A stretch of DNA of 64,000 bases from assembly GCA_019745775.1 (NCBI GenBank), contig JAIESR010000017.1, positions 1 to 64,000 of the forward strand, in the 5' to 3' direction. Of this stretch, positions 18,470 through 26,245 are shown piece after piece. The position numbers and the translations under genes are program-made. Source of the DNA: Xanthobacteraceae bacterium (GTDB taxonomy: Bacteria; Pseudomonadota; Alphaproteobacteria; Rhizobiales; Xanthobacteraceae). Below the pieces are notes generated by a model, which had not been told where the DNA came from, did no database searches, and saw only the letters and a list, made by a program, of their open reading frames with translations. Numbering within the stretch: the stretch's first letter is position 1; each line of letters opens with the position of its first letter.

Positions 18470-18498
18470 TTGACAATACGCGTTACGTATCACATATT
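18470..18498 (+). promoter_or_regulatory. Promoter and operator of the higBA-HNH operon
   Basis: TTGACA (18470-18475) and CATATT (18493-18498) are separated by 17 bases, a good sigma-70-type promoter just ahead of higB. Between them lies the inverted repeat ATACG-cgtta-CGTAT (18476-18490). An antitoxin dimer bound there would block RNA polymerase, fitting autorepression by HigA. Confidence 0.6.
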
Positions 18499-18503
18499 AC
18501 GCC

Positions 18504-18785
18504 ATGATCCGGAGCTTCGCCGACCGGGCAACCGAGCGATTTTTTCGCGACGGCTCATGCCCGGCGCGATGGCGGGCGTTTGAGGTGGTCGCGGCACGCA
18601 AGCTCGACATGGTCGACGCCGCAGTTCGCCTGGAGGACCTGCGGTCTCCACCAGGCAATCAGCTCGAAGCGCTCAAAGGCGATCGGCGCGGCCAGTACAG
18701 CATCCGGATCAATCGGCAATGGCGGGTTTGCTTCCGCTGGACGCCGGACGGCCCCGAGGGCGTAGAGATCGTGGACTATCATTGA
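18504..18785 (+). CDS. higB: HigB-type toxin (RelE superfamily)
   Basis: A 93-residue plasmid-maintenance killer-type protein. The family pattern IRSFADRATERFF, LRSPPGNQLEALKGDRRGQYSIRINRQWRVCFRW and the terminal VEIVDYH is clear. HigB toxins cleave mRNA on the ribosome. The toxin precedes the antitoxin, the usual higBA order. The ATG lies six bases after the -10 element, so the transcript may be nearly leaderless. It is separated from higA by 11 bases. Confidence 0.93.
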   Translation: MIRSFADRATERFFRDGSCPARWRAFEVVAARKLDMVDAAVRLEDLRSPPGNQLEALKGDRRGQYSIRINRQWRVCFRWTPDGPEGVEIVDYH

Positions 18786-18796
18786 AGGAGGCGAAC

Positions 18797-19081
18797 ATGG
18801 CGCGTGTGCGCACCCATCCGGGCGAAGTGCTTCGCGAGGAATATCTGATCCCGCTCGGCCTTTCGGCGCGTGCGATTGCGAAGGACTTGGGCGTGCCTGC
18901 AAACCGCATCACCGAGATCATGCGCGGCGAGCGCGACGTGACTGCCGACACAGCAATCCGTCTCGCACGCTACTTTCGAACCGATCCGCGGTTCTGGCTC
19001 AATCTGCAGGCCGCGCACGATCTCTCAAAAGCGCAAAAAAAGAATGACTATTCGAAGGTCGGTCCGCGAACGGCAGCGTGA
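18797..19081 (+). CDS. higA: HigA-type antitoxin (XRE family)
   Basis: A 94-residue antitoxin. It opens with the HigA signature HPGEVLREEYLIPLGLS, followed by a helix-turn-helix (ARAIAKDLGVPANRITEIMRGER) and IRLARYFRTDPRFWLNLQ. The start follows AAGGAGG. Its stop overlaps the ATG of the HNH nuclease gene (TGATG), so the nuclease is translationally coupled. It should neutralise HigB and repress the promoter at 18470. Confidence 0.94.
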   Translation: MARVRTHPGEVLREEYLIPLGLSARAIAKDLGVPANRITEIMRGERDVTADTAIRLARYFRTDPRFWLNLQAAHDLSKAQKKNDYSKVGPRTAA

Positions 19082-20004
19082 TGGTCAGCCTCTATATCGG
19101 CAATACGGACAACGACTGGTTTGACTTCTTGGCCGCGGAGCCCGAGTTGTCAGAAGTCAATTTTTGGCAGCCAAGTTATAAGGCATTCCATCGTATTCAA
19201 GCGGGCGAACTGTTTGCATTCAGGCTCAAGAGCCCACGCAACAAGATTGGCGGATTCGGCGTCTTAAGCAGCGCCACAATCCTACCTCTTAAGATGGCGT
19301 GGGAAACCTTCGGGCGATCAAACGGCGTTGCGTCCTACGACGCGCTGCGCAAATCCATCGCACAATACAGAAAAGACTCCGTAGTCGGGCCTTCGACCAA
19401 CATTGGTTGTCGGATTCTTGTCCAGCCCGTCTTCCTACCTCCACATGCTTGGCTCGACCTTCCTCCGTCGTGGACGCAAAATATCGTCGAGGGCAAAGGA
19501 TTTTCTACAGATAATCAAGAGGGACTAGACCTCTGGAACCAGCTGCAAGATGCCGCGCAGGGCCATTTGATTAGCAATGTTGGAGGACTTTCCGAACCGG
19601 CTGCACGTTATGGAACGCCGACGCTGATCGCGCCGCGCCTTGGGCAAGGAGCGTTTCGTATCGCTGTTACTGAAGCGTATGGACGACAATGCGCCATTTC
19701 GGACGGAAAAGTTTTGCCCGCACTAGACGCCGCCCATATTCGTCCTTACGGCGAAGGCGGCTTGCATACCAAATCAAATGGCATCCTATTGAGGAAGGAC
19801 ATTCATTGCGTCTTCGATGCGGGGTATGCAACTATCGATTCCGATTACCGGTTCGTGGTGAGCAACAAAGTCAAAGAGGTATTCAACAATGGAGAGGAGT
19901 ATGGCCGTTTGCATGGCAAGGTCCTACGCCTTCCAACCCGAACTTCAGACCGTCCAGACGTAGAATTGCTTCGGTGGCACAACGAGCACAGATTTCTTGG
20001 TTAG
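19081..20004 (+). CDS. HNH endonuclease with EVE/PUA-like N-terminal domain
   Basis: A 307-residue nuclease. The C-terminal domain (about 185-260) has an HNH arrangement: a Cys in GRQCAISD, H219 in DAAHIRPY, N233 and H242 in NGILLRKDIHCVFD. The N-terminal 100 residues, including EVNFWQPSYKAF, GELFAFRLK and IGGFGVL, resemble the PUA-like EVE-type modules found in modification-dependent restriction enzymes; this is recalled similarity, not a search. The gene is visibly more AT-rich than its neighbours and coupled to higA by a one-base overlap. It may be a type IV-like defence nuclease. A bare HNH nuclease of other use is possible. Confidence 0.82.
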   Translation: MVSLYIGNTDNDWFDFLAAEPELSEVNFWQPSYKAFHRIQAGELFAFRLKSPRNKIGGFGVLSSATILPLKMAWETFGRSNGVASYDALRKSIAQYRKDSVVGPSTNIGCRILVQPVFLPPHAWLDLPPSWTQNIVEGKGFSTDNQEGLDLWNQLQDAAQGHLISNVGGLSEPAARYGTPTLIAPRLGQGAFRIAVTEAYGRQCAISDGKVLPALDAAHIRPYGEGGLHTKSNGILLRKDIHCVFDAGYATIDSDYRFVVSNKVKEVFNNGEEYGRLHGKVLRLPTRTSDRPDVELLRWHNEHRFLG

Positions 20005-20005
20005 C

Positions 20006-20512
20006 TCAAACCCCCTTCCCCATCAGCAGCAGATCCACCGGCTCCTCACCCACCATGACCGCGCCGCGGCGGCGGCCCTCGTGCACGAAGCCGTGGCTCT
20101 CGTAGAGGACGATGGCGGGCCCGTTGGTCGCGAACACTTCGAGCTCGAGCTTGCGGTAGCCGTGCTTCTTGGCGTGGGCATACAGCGGCCGCAGCAGACG
20201 CGTGCCGACACCGCGGCCGCGCGCCGCGCGCGCGACGCTCATGCCGAACGAGCCGACATGATGCTGCTGCGGACGCGCGTGGCCGGAGAAGTCGAGCATG
20301 CCGAGGATCGCGCCCTTCTCGACCGCGACGAACAGCGCGCTGCGCGCGTCGTCCGCGTGTCGCGCGATCATCCTGGCGACCTGCTCGACCGTCGGCGGCG
20401 CGTCGCGCGCGAACAGCACCGGCAGCCGCTCGGCGACGATCGCCGCGATGTAGGCGGCGAGCGCGTCGGCGTCGGACGGTAGCGCGGTGCGGACGGTCAA
20501 TGACGGGGGCAT
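20006..20512 (-). CDS. GNAT-family N-acetyltransferase
   Basis: A 168-residue acetyl-CoA-dependent transferase. The acetyl-CoA loop is RAARGRGVGTRLL, preceded by GSFGMSVARAAR and followed by LEVFATNGPAIVLYESHGF, the classic GNAT C-terminal segment. The ATG at 20512 (MPPSLTVRTALPSD) follows GAGGT; longer frames run into the 13-bp repeat and are rejected. Its end is one base from the convergent HNH gene. The substrate is unknown. Confidence 0.88.
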   Translation of the reverse strand: MPPSLTVRTALPSDADALAAYIAAIVAERLPVLFARDAPPTVEQVARMIARHADDARSALFVAVEKGAILGMLDFSGHARPQQHHVGSFGMSVARAARGRGVGTRLLRPLYAHAKKHGYRKLELEVFATNGPAIVLYESHGFVHEGRRRGAVMVGEEPVDLLLMGKGV

Positions 20513-20558
20513 GACACGGACCTCGGATGCGCCGGCATAGTGGCCCATTTCCTGGCCG

Positions 20559-20649
20559 GATGTCTTGGTCGGATGTCTCGGCGGGATGTCTTGGCGGCAT
20601 GTCTTGGCGGCATGTCTTGGCGGCATGTCTTGGCGGCATGTCTTGGCGG
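20559..20649. repeat. Seven tandem 13-bp repeats
   Basis: Seven consecutive 13-bp units match SATGTCTYGGYSG. The last four are identical (CATGTCTTGGCGG), the third differs only in its first base, and the first two differ by one or two more. The array lies just upstream of the GNAT gene. The unit is not a multiple of three, so it is not a protein repeat. It could be a variable-number tandem repeat. Confidence 0.9.
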
Positions 20650-20684
20650 GATCGACGTTGGTGTCGCCGCGCACGCGGTGTGTT

Positions 20685-20790
20685 CCCCTCCCCCTTGTGG
20701 GGAGGGGTTAGGGGTGGGGGTGATTCGATCGCGCAGTCATCGCCACGCACCACCCCCCTCCCCAACCCTCCCCCACAAGGGGGGAGGGGG
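20685..20790. repeat. Palindromic repeat (CCCCTCCCCC family), copy A
   Basis: Arms CCCCTCCCCCTTGTGGGGAGGGG with TTAGGGGTGGGGGTG on the left are mirrored by CACCCCCCTCCCCAACCCTCCCCC on the right, giving a long hairpin. Closely similar to 23141-23277, including the trailing GCGCACCGAGTT. It fills most of the gap between the GNAT gene and the next gene. Confidence 0.85.
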
Positions 20791-20832
20791 CGCACCGAGT
20801 TCCTGGCACGCGTTGTCATCCACCTGAAACGC

Positions 20833-20982
20833 TCACCGGCCGAAAGTCCTGCGCATCAGCGCGTCGTGCTCCCTGCGCTGCTTCTCCAGCCGGTCGTTCA
20901 GCTCCTTGCGCTCCCGCTCGAACTTCGCGCGCGCTTCCGCCGCTTCCTTCCGCTTCTGAAACGCGATCGGCGCTTCAGTCAC
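20833..20982 (-). CDS. Possible 49-aa charged, coiled-coil-like protein
   Basis: A short open frame from a GTG overlapping the end of the upstream Bug gene by eight bases, with GAAGG upstream. The product begins VTEAPIAFQKRKEAAE and continues as an almost uninterrupted Lys/Arg/Glu helix (FERERKELNDRLEKQRREHDA). The overlap and amphipathic helix suggest translation coupled to the Bug gene. Length is short and no homologue comes to mind, so this is tentative. Confidence 0.4.
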   Translation of the reverse strand: MTEAPIAFQKRKEAAEARAKFERERKELNDRLEKQRREHDALMRRTFGR

Positions 20983-21994
20983 CGCGCGCCTTCTTCACTT
21001 CGGCGGCCGTCTCCGGCGGCACCGCCAGCGTGTCCATCACGATCTGCTCCAGCGCAGCGCCGTCGAGCGGCAGGCCGAGATCGATGTTGCGCTCGCGCGT
21101 GAACGCGACGAGCTCGGGATCGTTCATGGTGTCCATGAAGGCCTTGCGCAGCGCCGCGACGCGCTCGGCCGGGATGCCCGGCGTCGCGAAGATCGAGCGG
21201 CCCATGGCGTTGCCGGCGGCGAACACCTTCAACGCCGCCGTCGCCCTGGCATCGAGCCCGAGCTCGGCCATCATCGGCACGTCGGGCAGATCGGGCGCGC
21301 GCTCGAGCGCGTATTGCAGGATCACCTTGGCCTGTTTGTCGCGCAGCCATTGCGCATTATCGACCTTCATAGACGCCCACGCCTTGGTGCCGCCCTCGAC
21401 CTCGCCGCGCTGCACGGCGAGTTCCGTCTCGGACACGCCGCGGAAGCCCGAGACGACGCGGAATTTGGTGCCCGCGAGCATGTTGAGCGCCTTGAGGTAG
21501 AACACGGTCGGCGAGGCGGCGCCGGAGCCGCCCATGATGGTCTCGCGCGTGCGCGCGTCGGCGATCGATTGCGTCTTCGAGGTGTGCCACACATAGGTGA
21601 CCTCGACCACCGGCGCGGCGCGGCCGATATAGTTGTACTTGCCGGCATCGTATTGCACGCCCTCGGTGCGCAGCAGCTGCTCGATCGCGATCGATTGCGG
21701 CGTGGTCGCGAGCACGGTCCCGTCGCGCGGTGCGACGTTGTACAGCCAGTTCGCCATCCGCAGATGCCCGGCGCCCGGCATGTTGCGCACGATCACGGCG
21801 GGCTGGCCCGGGATGTGCCTGCCGAGATAGCGCGCGACCAGCCGGCCGTAGAGATCATAGCCGCCGCCCGGCAGCGTGCCGACCACGAGTTCGACGGTGC
21901 GGCCTTTGTAGAAGGCTTCTACGGCGGACTGCGCATGCGCGGGCGCGGCAACCGATACCGCCGCGCCGGCCACCAGCATCACGCGCGCCAGCAT
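20975..21994 (-). CDS. Bug/TctC-like periplasmic solute-binding protein 3
   Basis: A 339-residue exported binding protein of the divergent Bug subgroup, with signature FYKGRTVELVVGTLPGGGYDLYGRLVARYLGRHIPGQP. The signal peptide ends near AHAQ. The ATG at 21994 follows GGGGAG. It is divergent from the E1alpha gene, 111 bp away, and could supply its substrate. It resembles the protein at 28952 more than the other Bug proteins here. The ligand is unknown. Confidence 0.88.
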   Translation of the reverse strand: MLARVMLVAGAAVSVAAPAHAQSAVEAFYKGRTVELVVGTLPGGGYDLYGRLVARYLGRHIPGQPAVIVRNMPGAGHLRMANWLYNVAPRDGTVLATTPQSIAIEQLLRTEGVQYDAGKYNYIGRAAPVVEVTYVWHTSKTQSIADARTRETIMGGSGAASPTVFYLKALNMLAGTKFRVVSGFRGVSETELAVQRGEVEGGTKAWASMKVDNAQWLRDKQAKVILQYALERAPDLPDVPMMAELGLDARATAALKVFAAGNAMGRSIFATPGIPAERVAALRKAFMDTMNDPELVAFTRERNIDLGLPLDGAALEQIVMDTLAVPPETAAEVKKARGD

Positions 21995-22078
21995 GGGCGT
22001 TCTCCCCGAGCGAATTCTTGTCGTGTCCATTATACGCGGCGCTACGCGCTGGACAAATGCGCGGCGATGTGCCGGATT

Positions 22079-22095
22079 CCGTTTCCAAGAAACGG
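22079..22095 (+). promoter_or_regulatory. Perfect palindrome in the E1alpha leader
   Basis: CCGTTTC-CAA-GAAACGG is a perfect inverted repeat directly before the ribosome site of the E1alpha gene. A looser pair, TGTCCA...TGGACA, lies at 22024-22055. Either could be an operator shared by this divergent region, or the first a leader hairpin. Confidence 0.4.
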
Positions 22096-22105
22096 GGAGA
22101 CGGGG

Positions 22106-23095
22106 ATGGGGCAATCGCCGCGTGACACGCTCGCGCGCATGCTGCTGATGCGGCGCTTCGAGGAGATGGTGATCACGCTGGCGCGCGCGCACAAGCTCGG
22201 GCGGCAGCATCTCGCGATCGGCAACGAGGCGACAGGCGCGGCGGCGCTGATGCAGCTTGCGCCCGGCGACCTGATCTATACCACGCACCGCAACCACGGC
22301 CACATGATCGCGCGCGGCGTCGATCCCGGCAAAGCGCTCGCCGAGATCCTCGGGCGCGCCGGCGGGCTGTGCGGCGGCAAGGGCGGCACCTGGCACATGA
22401 CCGACCCTTCGTTGGGCTTCCAGTCGACCTCGGCGATGGTCGGCGGTTCGATCGGGCTCTCGGTCGGCGGCGGCTTCGCGCTCAAGCACAAGAAGACGGG
22501 GAACGTCGCTGTGGCCCTGTTCGGCGACGGCGCGCTCGACGAGGGCATCGCCTACGAGGCGCTCAACATCGCCTCGCTCTATGCGCTGCCGGTGCTGTTC
22601 CTATGCGAGAACAATTCGAAGGAAGGCGAGGCGCAGACCTCGCGGCTGGCGACCAAGGAGCTCGTTGCCGTGCCCAAGGCCCTGAAAATTCCTTGCACGA
22701 GGGTGGACGGCGGCGATCCCGAGGCGGTGGCGCTCGCGGTCGAGACCGCGCTCGCCCATGTGCGGCTCGGCGCCGGGCCCTACTTCCTGGAGGCACAACT
22801 GGTGCGCTGGCCGGGCTCGCACCAGATCGTGCACGAGTTCACCACCGGCGTGACCGACGTCGCCGCCGCCTGGGACGACGCCAAGGCGTCGAACGAGCAT
22901 GCCGCGTGGCACCGTACCGATCCGATATTGAGGACGGCGCGCACGCTCATTGCACGTGGAATCCTCACACGTGACGACGTCACCGCGCTCGACAACGAGG
23001 CCGCCGTGATCATCGCCAAGGCCCGCGCCTTCGCCGAGGCGAGCCCCTACCCCAAACCCGAAGCCGCGCTGACCGGCGCGTTCGTCCCTGCTTAG
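22106..23095 (+). CDS. 2-oxoacid (pyruvate/acetoin-type) dehydrogenase E1 alpha subunit
   Basis: A 329-residue thiamine-diphosphate enzyme subunit. The TPP motif is GDG (140-142) to NN (169-170); HRNHGH (61-66) and GKGGTWHM match the acetoin/pyruvate dehydrogenase alpha family. It would decarboxylate a 2-oxoacid or cleave acetoin, with the beta subunit encoded next. The ATG at 22106 follows GGGGAGACGGGG. No E2 or E3 gene is present in the window. The exact substrate is undetermined. Confidence 0.92.
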   Translation: MGQSPRDTLARMLLMRRFEEMVITLARAHKLGRQHLAIGNEATGAAALMQLAPGDLIYTTHRNHGHMIARGVDPGKALAEILGRAGGLCGGKGGTWHMTDPSLGFQSTSAMVGGSIGLSVGGGFALKHKKTGNVAVALFGDGALDEGIAYEALNIASLYALPVLFLCENNSKEGEAQTSRLATKELVAVPKALKIPCTRVDGGDPEAVALAVETALAHVRLGAGPYFLEAQLVRWPGSHQIVHEFTTGVTDVAAAWDDAKASNEHAAWHRTDPILRTARTLIARGILTRDDVTALDNEAAVIIAKARAFAEASPYPKPEAALTGAFVPA

Positions 23096-23140
23096 GACGT
23101 TGAAGATGAGCGACGCTGGAGCAACAAGCTCGGTCTGTTC

Positions 23141-23277
23141 CCCTCCCCCTTGTGGGGAGGGGTTAGGGGTGGGGGTGATGCGGGGGACACTTCTTGCTCA
23201 AACAACCACCCCCCTCGCCAACCCTGCCCCAACAAAAGGGCGTTCACGCCCGTCTTCGACGGGCTACGGGGGGAGGG
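23141..23277. repeat. Palindromic repeat copy B with nested module
   Basis: Same left half as copy A (CCCCTCCCCCTTGTGGGGAGGGG, TTAGGGGTGGGGGTG). The right half is interrupted, at the CCCCAACA position, by AAGGGCGTTCACGCCC plus GTCTTCGACGGGCTACGG (about 23234-23268). The inserted block also occurs inverted at 30201-30231. The element separates E1alpha from E1beta, so it is probably transcribed. Confidence 0.85.
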
Positions 23278-23341
23278 AGCGCACCGAGTTTGCGGCACGC
23301 GTTCTTACCAATCTCACACAGACATTCGTCGGTTAGCACCC

Positions 23342-24325
23342 ATGCCGCAGAAGAGTTTTGCCGTCGCTATGATCGATGCGCTCGCGCATTCGCTCAAGAC
23401 CGATCCCAACGTTGTCGTCATCGGCGCGCATTCGTTCCTCTCCGACCGCGGCCTCAAGCCGGAGGATGAGCGCGCGCTGTGGGACGCCTTCCCCGACCGC
23501 CTGATCGACCCGCCCACCTCCGAAGGCGTGTGCACGTCGCTGGTGACGGGCGCGGCGATGGCCGGGATGCGGCCGTTCCTCAACTACGGCACCGCGACTT
23601 TCGCCTACGAGGCGTTCAACCAGATCATGAGTGAGGCGGCGAACGTCCATTCGATGTCGGGCGGACAGCTGCGCGCGCCGCTCACGCTGCACATGTATGC
23701 CGGCATCCGCGGCGGCGGCGCCGGGCAGCACTCGTCGAGCCCGCAGGCGATGTACGCCAACGCCGCGGGGCTCGAACTGGTGCTGCCCGCCTGCCCCGCC
23801 GACGCGCAGGGGCTCTTGCGCTCCGCGATCAAGAGCGACAACCCGACCGTGGTCATCACCCACACCAGGCTGCTGTCGATGACGGGAGATGTCCCGGACG
23901 GCGACCACACCGTGCCGTTCGGCAAGGCGCGTATTGCGCGCGAGGGTCGTGACGTGACCATCGTCGCGACGTCGCTGATGGTACGCGAGGCCGAGAAAGC
24001 CGCCGAGACGCTGGCGAAGGACGGCATCGAGGCCGAGGTGGTCGATCCGCGCACCATCGTGCCGCTCGACGTCGAGACGATCTGCGCGTCGGTGCGCAAG
24101 ACCGGCCGGCTGGTCACCGTCGACGAGGGCAATGCGCTTTGCAGCATCGGATCGGAGATTTCCGCGCAGGTCGCGGAGCATGCCTTCGACGCGCTCAAGG
24201 CGCCGATCGTGCGCGTGGCGCGGCCACCGGTGCCGATCGCGTTCTCGCCGCCGCTCGAAGCCCACGTCACCCCGAACGCCGACAAGATCGTCGCCGCGGC
24301 GCGCAAGGCGGCGCAGCCGCGCTGA
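23342..24325 (+). CDS. 2-oxoacid (pyruvate/acetoin-type) dehydrogenase E1 beta subunit
   Basis: A 327-residue beta subunit of the transketolase-like family. Recognisable segments are FAVAMIDALAHSL, RLIDPPTSEGVCTSLVTGAAMAGMRPF, the pyrimidine-domain pattern LRAPLTLHMYAGIRGGGAGQHSS, and the C-terminal VDEGNALCSIGSEI. Many E1 beta proteins read DTPI or DTPL where this has DPPT. It pairs with E1alpha across a 246-bp repeat-filled gap. The ATG has only a weak upstream ribosome site. Confidence 0.9.
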   Translation: MPQKSFAVAMIDALAHSLKTDPNVVVIGAHSFLSDRGLKPEDERALWDAFPDRLIDPPTSEGVCTSLVTGAAMAGMRPFLNYGTATFAYEAFNQIMSEAANVHSMSGGQLRAPLTLHMYAGIRGGGAGQHSSSPQAMYANAAGLELVLPACPADAQGLLRSAIKSDNPTVVITHTRLLSMTGDVPDGDHTVPFGKARIAREGRDVTIVATSLMVREAEKAAETLAKDGIEAEVVDPRTIVPLDVETICASVRKTGRLVTVDEGNALCSIGSEISAQVAEHAFDALKAPIVRVARPPVPIAFSPPLEAHVTPNADKIVAAARKAAQPR

Positions 24326-24377
24326 CGCCGCTTCGCCGGACGCGGCGGAGGCGCTACAATGTGCGCGGAGAAATGCC

Positions 24378-25202
24378 ATGCCCGCGATCGAAATCCGGCC
24401 CGGCCTCGCCATGGCCTATGAGGACCATTGGTTCGGCGCGCCGTGGACCACGCCTGAAACGATCGTGATGATCCACGGGAATGCCGAATCCTCGCGCGCG
24501 TGGACGCAGTGGGTGCCGCATCTCGCCGGCAAGTATCGCGTGGTGCGACCGGACCTCCCGGGCTTCGGCGCATCCTCGGCGCCGCAGGACTACGGCTTCA
24601 CCGCCAAGGAGCTCGCCGCCGACATCGGGCATTTCCTTGACGCCGTCGGCATCAGGCGCTGTCATCTGATCGGCGCGAAATACGGCGGCTCCGCCTGCAT
24701 GCAGTTCGGCAGCGAGCAGCCGGATCGCCTGCTTTCGCTCTGCCTGTTCGGATCGCCGGTGCGCGGCAGCGGCTCGGGCAACGCCGACCTGATCCGCGAG
24801 AAGGGCGTGCGGCAATGGGCGGCCGAGACCATGCGGGCGCGGCTCGGCAGTGCGGCGTCCGAGGCCCAGCTCGAATGGTGGGCCGACGAGCTGATGGGCA
24901 AGACCGCACAGCGCTCCGCATTCAGCGCGTCGGCGGCGCGCATCGATATGACGCTCGAAGCGGGCCTGTCGCGCATCACCGCGCCGACGCTGATCGTCAC
25001 CACGACCGAGAGCGGCCTGCAGTCGGTCGAGGCGGTGAAGCAGTATGCCAAACAGTTCGGCGACGCGCGCGTGCTGGTGCTGCCGGGCGATTCCTATCAC
25101 ATCGCCGCGGTCGAGCCGGAGCTGTGCGCCAGGCATGCCCTTGCCTTCATCGACGAGGCGTCGCGACGCCGCGCCGCACACGCCGCCCGCGCCGCCGAGT
25201 GA
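24378..25202 (+). CDS. Alpha/beta-hydrolase-fold protein with Lys at the nucleophile elbow
   Basis: A 274-residue alpha/beta hydrolase. It has the oxyanion motif MIHGNAESSRAW (31-42), RPDLPGFGASS (57-67), and a C-terminal His in GDSYHIA. The elbow that normally reads G-x-S-x-G is GAKYGG (99-104), so Lys101 occupies the nucleophile position. Ordinary ester hydrolysis by Ser or Cys is therefore not expected. It begins 52 bp after E1beta, in an apparent operon. In acetoin systems a similar fold occurs as part of some E2 proteins, but no lipoyl domain is seen here. The role is unknown. Confidence 0.85.
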   Translation: MPAIEIRPGLAMAYEDHWFGAPWTTPETIVMIHGNAESSRAWTQWVPHLAGKYRVVRPDLPGFGASSAPQDYGFTAKELAADIGHFLDAVGIRRCHLIGAKYGGSACMQFGSEQPDRLLSLCLFGSPVRGSGSGNADLIREKGVRQWAAETMRARLGSAASEAQLEWWADELMGKTAQRSAFSASAARIDMTLEAGLSRITAPTLIVTTTESGLQSVEAVKQYAKQFGDARVLVLPGDSYHIAAVEPELCARHALAFIDEASRRRAAHAARAAE

Positions 25203-25235
25203 TACTGCGCACATGGACCGACGCCGGGAGACGCA

Positions 25236-26216
25236 ATGACCGATCGACTGACCCGCCGCGCCGCACTTGCCGCCCTCGCCGCGACGGCCCTGGCGCCGCA
25301 GGCGTTGCGCGCGGAAGCGGCCTACCCGAACCGGCCGGTACGCATCGTCGTGCCGTTCGCGCCCGGTGGCGGCGCGGATATCGTGTCACGCCTGTTGCAG
25401 AGCCATCTGCAGGCGTCGCTCGGCCAGCCGTTCGTAGTCGAGAACCGTGCCGGCGCCGCCGGCCGCATCGGCACGGCGCTGGTCGCCAAGGCCGATGCCG
25501 ACGGCCACACGCTCATCACCACCACCGAATCGTCGATGGTGATCGCGCCGCATACCGGTGCGCTACTGGGGTACGACCCGATCAAGGATTTTGCGCCGGT
25601 CTCGCTGCTTACCCGCAACACCGTGGTGCTGGTGGTGCATCCCTCGGTGCCGGTAAACACGCTGAAGGAATACATGGCGCTGGCCAAGTCCCAGCCGGGC
25701 AAGCTGTTCTACGGCTCCTCCGGCGTGGGCGGGCCGAACCACCTCGCCGGCGAGATCTTCAACCGGATGGCCGGCGTCGACATCGTGCACGTCCCTTTCC
25801 CCGGCACCGGCGCGGCGCTGCCCGCCGTGATGGGCAACCAGGTCGGCGCCATGTGGGGTTTCACCGCCGGGCTCATTCCCTTCATCCGCGACGGAAAGCT
25901 GCGCGCGCTCGCGGTATCGAGCGCCAAGCGATCACCGGCGCTGCCGGACGTGCCGACCGTCGCCGAGGCCGGCGTGCCGGGCTACGAGGCGACGTCATGG
26001 ATCGGCATGCTCGCGCCCGCGGCAACGCCGCCCGCGATCATCGCGCAATTGTGGGGCGCGGTGAACGTGGCGATGAAACAGCCATCCGTGCGTGACACGC
26101 TGATCAGCGGCGGCACCGACATCGTGGTGAGCACGCCGGAAGAATTGCGTGCGGTGATCGTGAGCGATCTCGCGAAATACGCCAAGCTCGCGGACGTGTT
26201 CAAGTCGATCAAGTAG
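25236..26216 (+). CDS. Bug/TctC-family periplasmic solute-binding protein 4
   Basis: A 326-residue Bug protein with a Tat-like start (LTRRAALAALAATAL) and signal end near ALRAEA. Motifs YPNRPVRIVVPFAPGGGADI, KLFYGSSGVGG and HVPFPGTGAALP are present. The ATG at 25236 is preceded by GGGAGAC and lies 33 bp after the hydrolase gene, so it belongs to the E1 operon. It probably binds the carboxylate used by this pathway. The ligand is inferred only from context. Confidence 0.92.
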   Translation: MTDRLTRRAALAALAATALAPQALRAEAAYPNRPVRIVVPFAPGGGADIVSRLLQSHLQASLGQPFVVENRAGAAGRIGTALVAKADADGHTLITTTESSMVIAPHTGALLGYDPIKDFAPVSLLTRNTVVLVVHPSVPVNTLKEYMALAKSQPGKLFYGSSGVGGPNHLAGEIFNRMAGVDIVHVPFPGTGAALPAVMGNQVGAMWGFTAGLIPFIRDGKLRALAVSSAKRSPALPDVPTVAEAGVPGYEATSWIGMLAPAATPPAIIAQLWGAVNVAMKQPSVRDTLISGGTDIVVSTPEELRAVIVSDLAKYAKLADVFKSIK

Positions 26217-26245
26217 CCAGGACCCATAGTCGCCAGGACCCTCGC

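Noticed and set aside
20559-20649. A CRISPR array
   Set aside because: Units are contiguous 13-bp repeats with no spacers and there are no cas genes.
20540-20827. A protein encoded across the 13-bp repeats
   Set aside because: The repetitive Met/Ser/Cys composition arises from the DNA repeat; no ribosome site or family.
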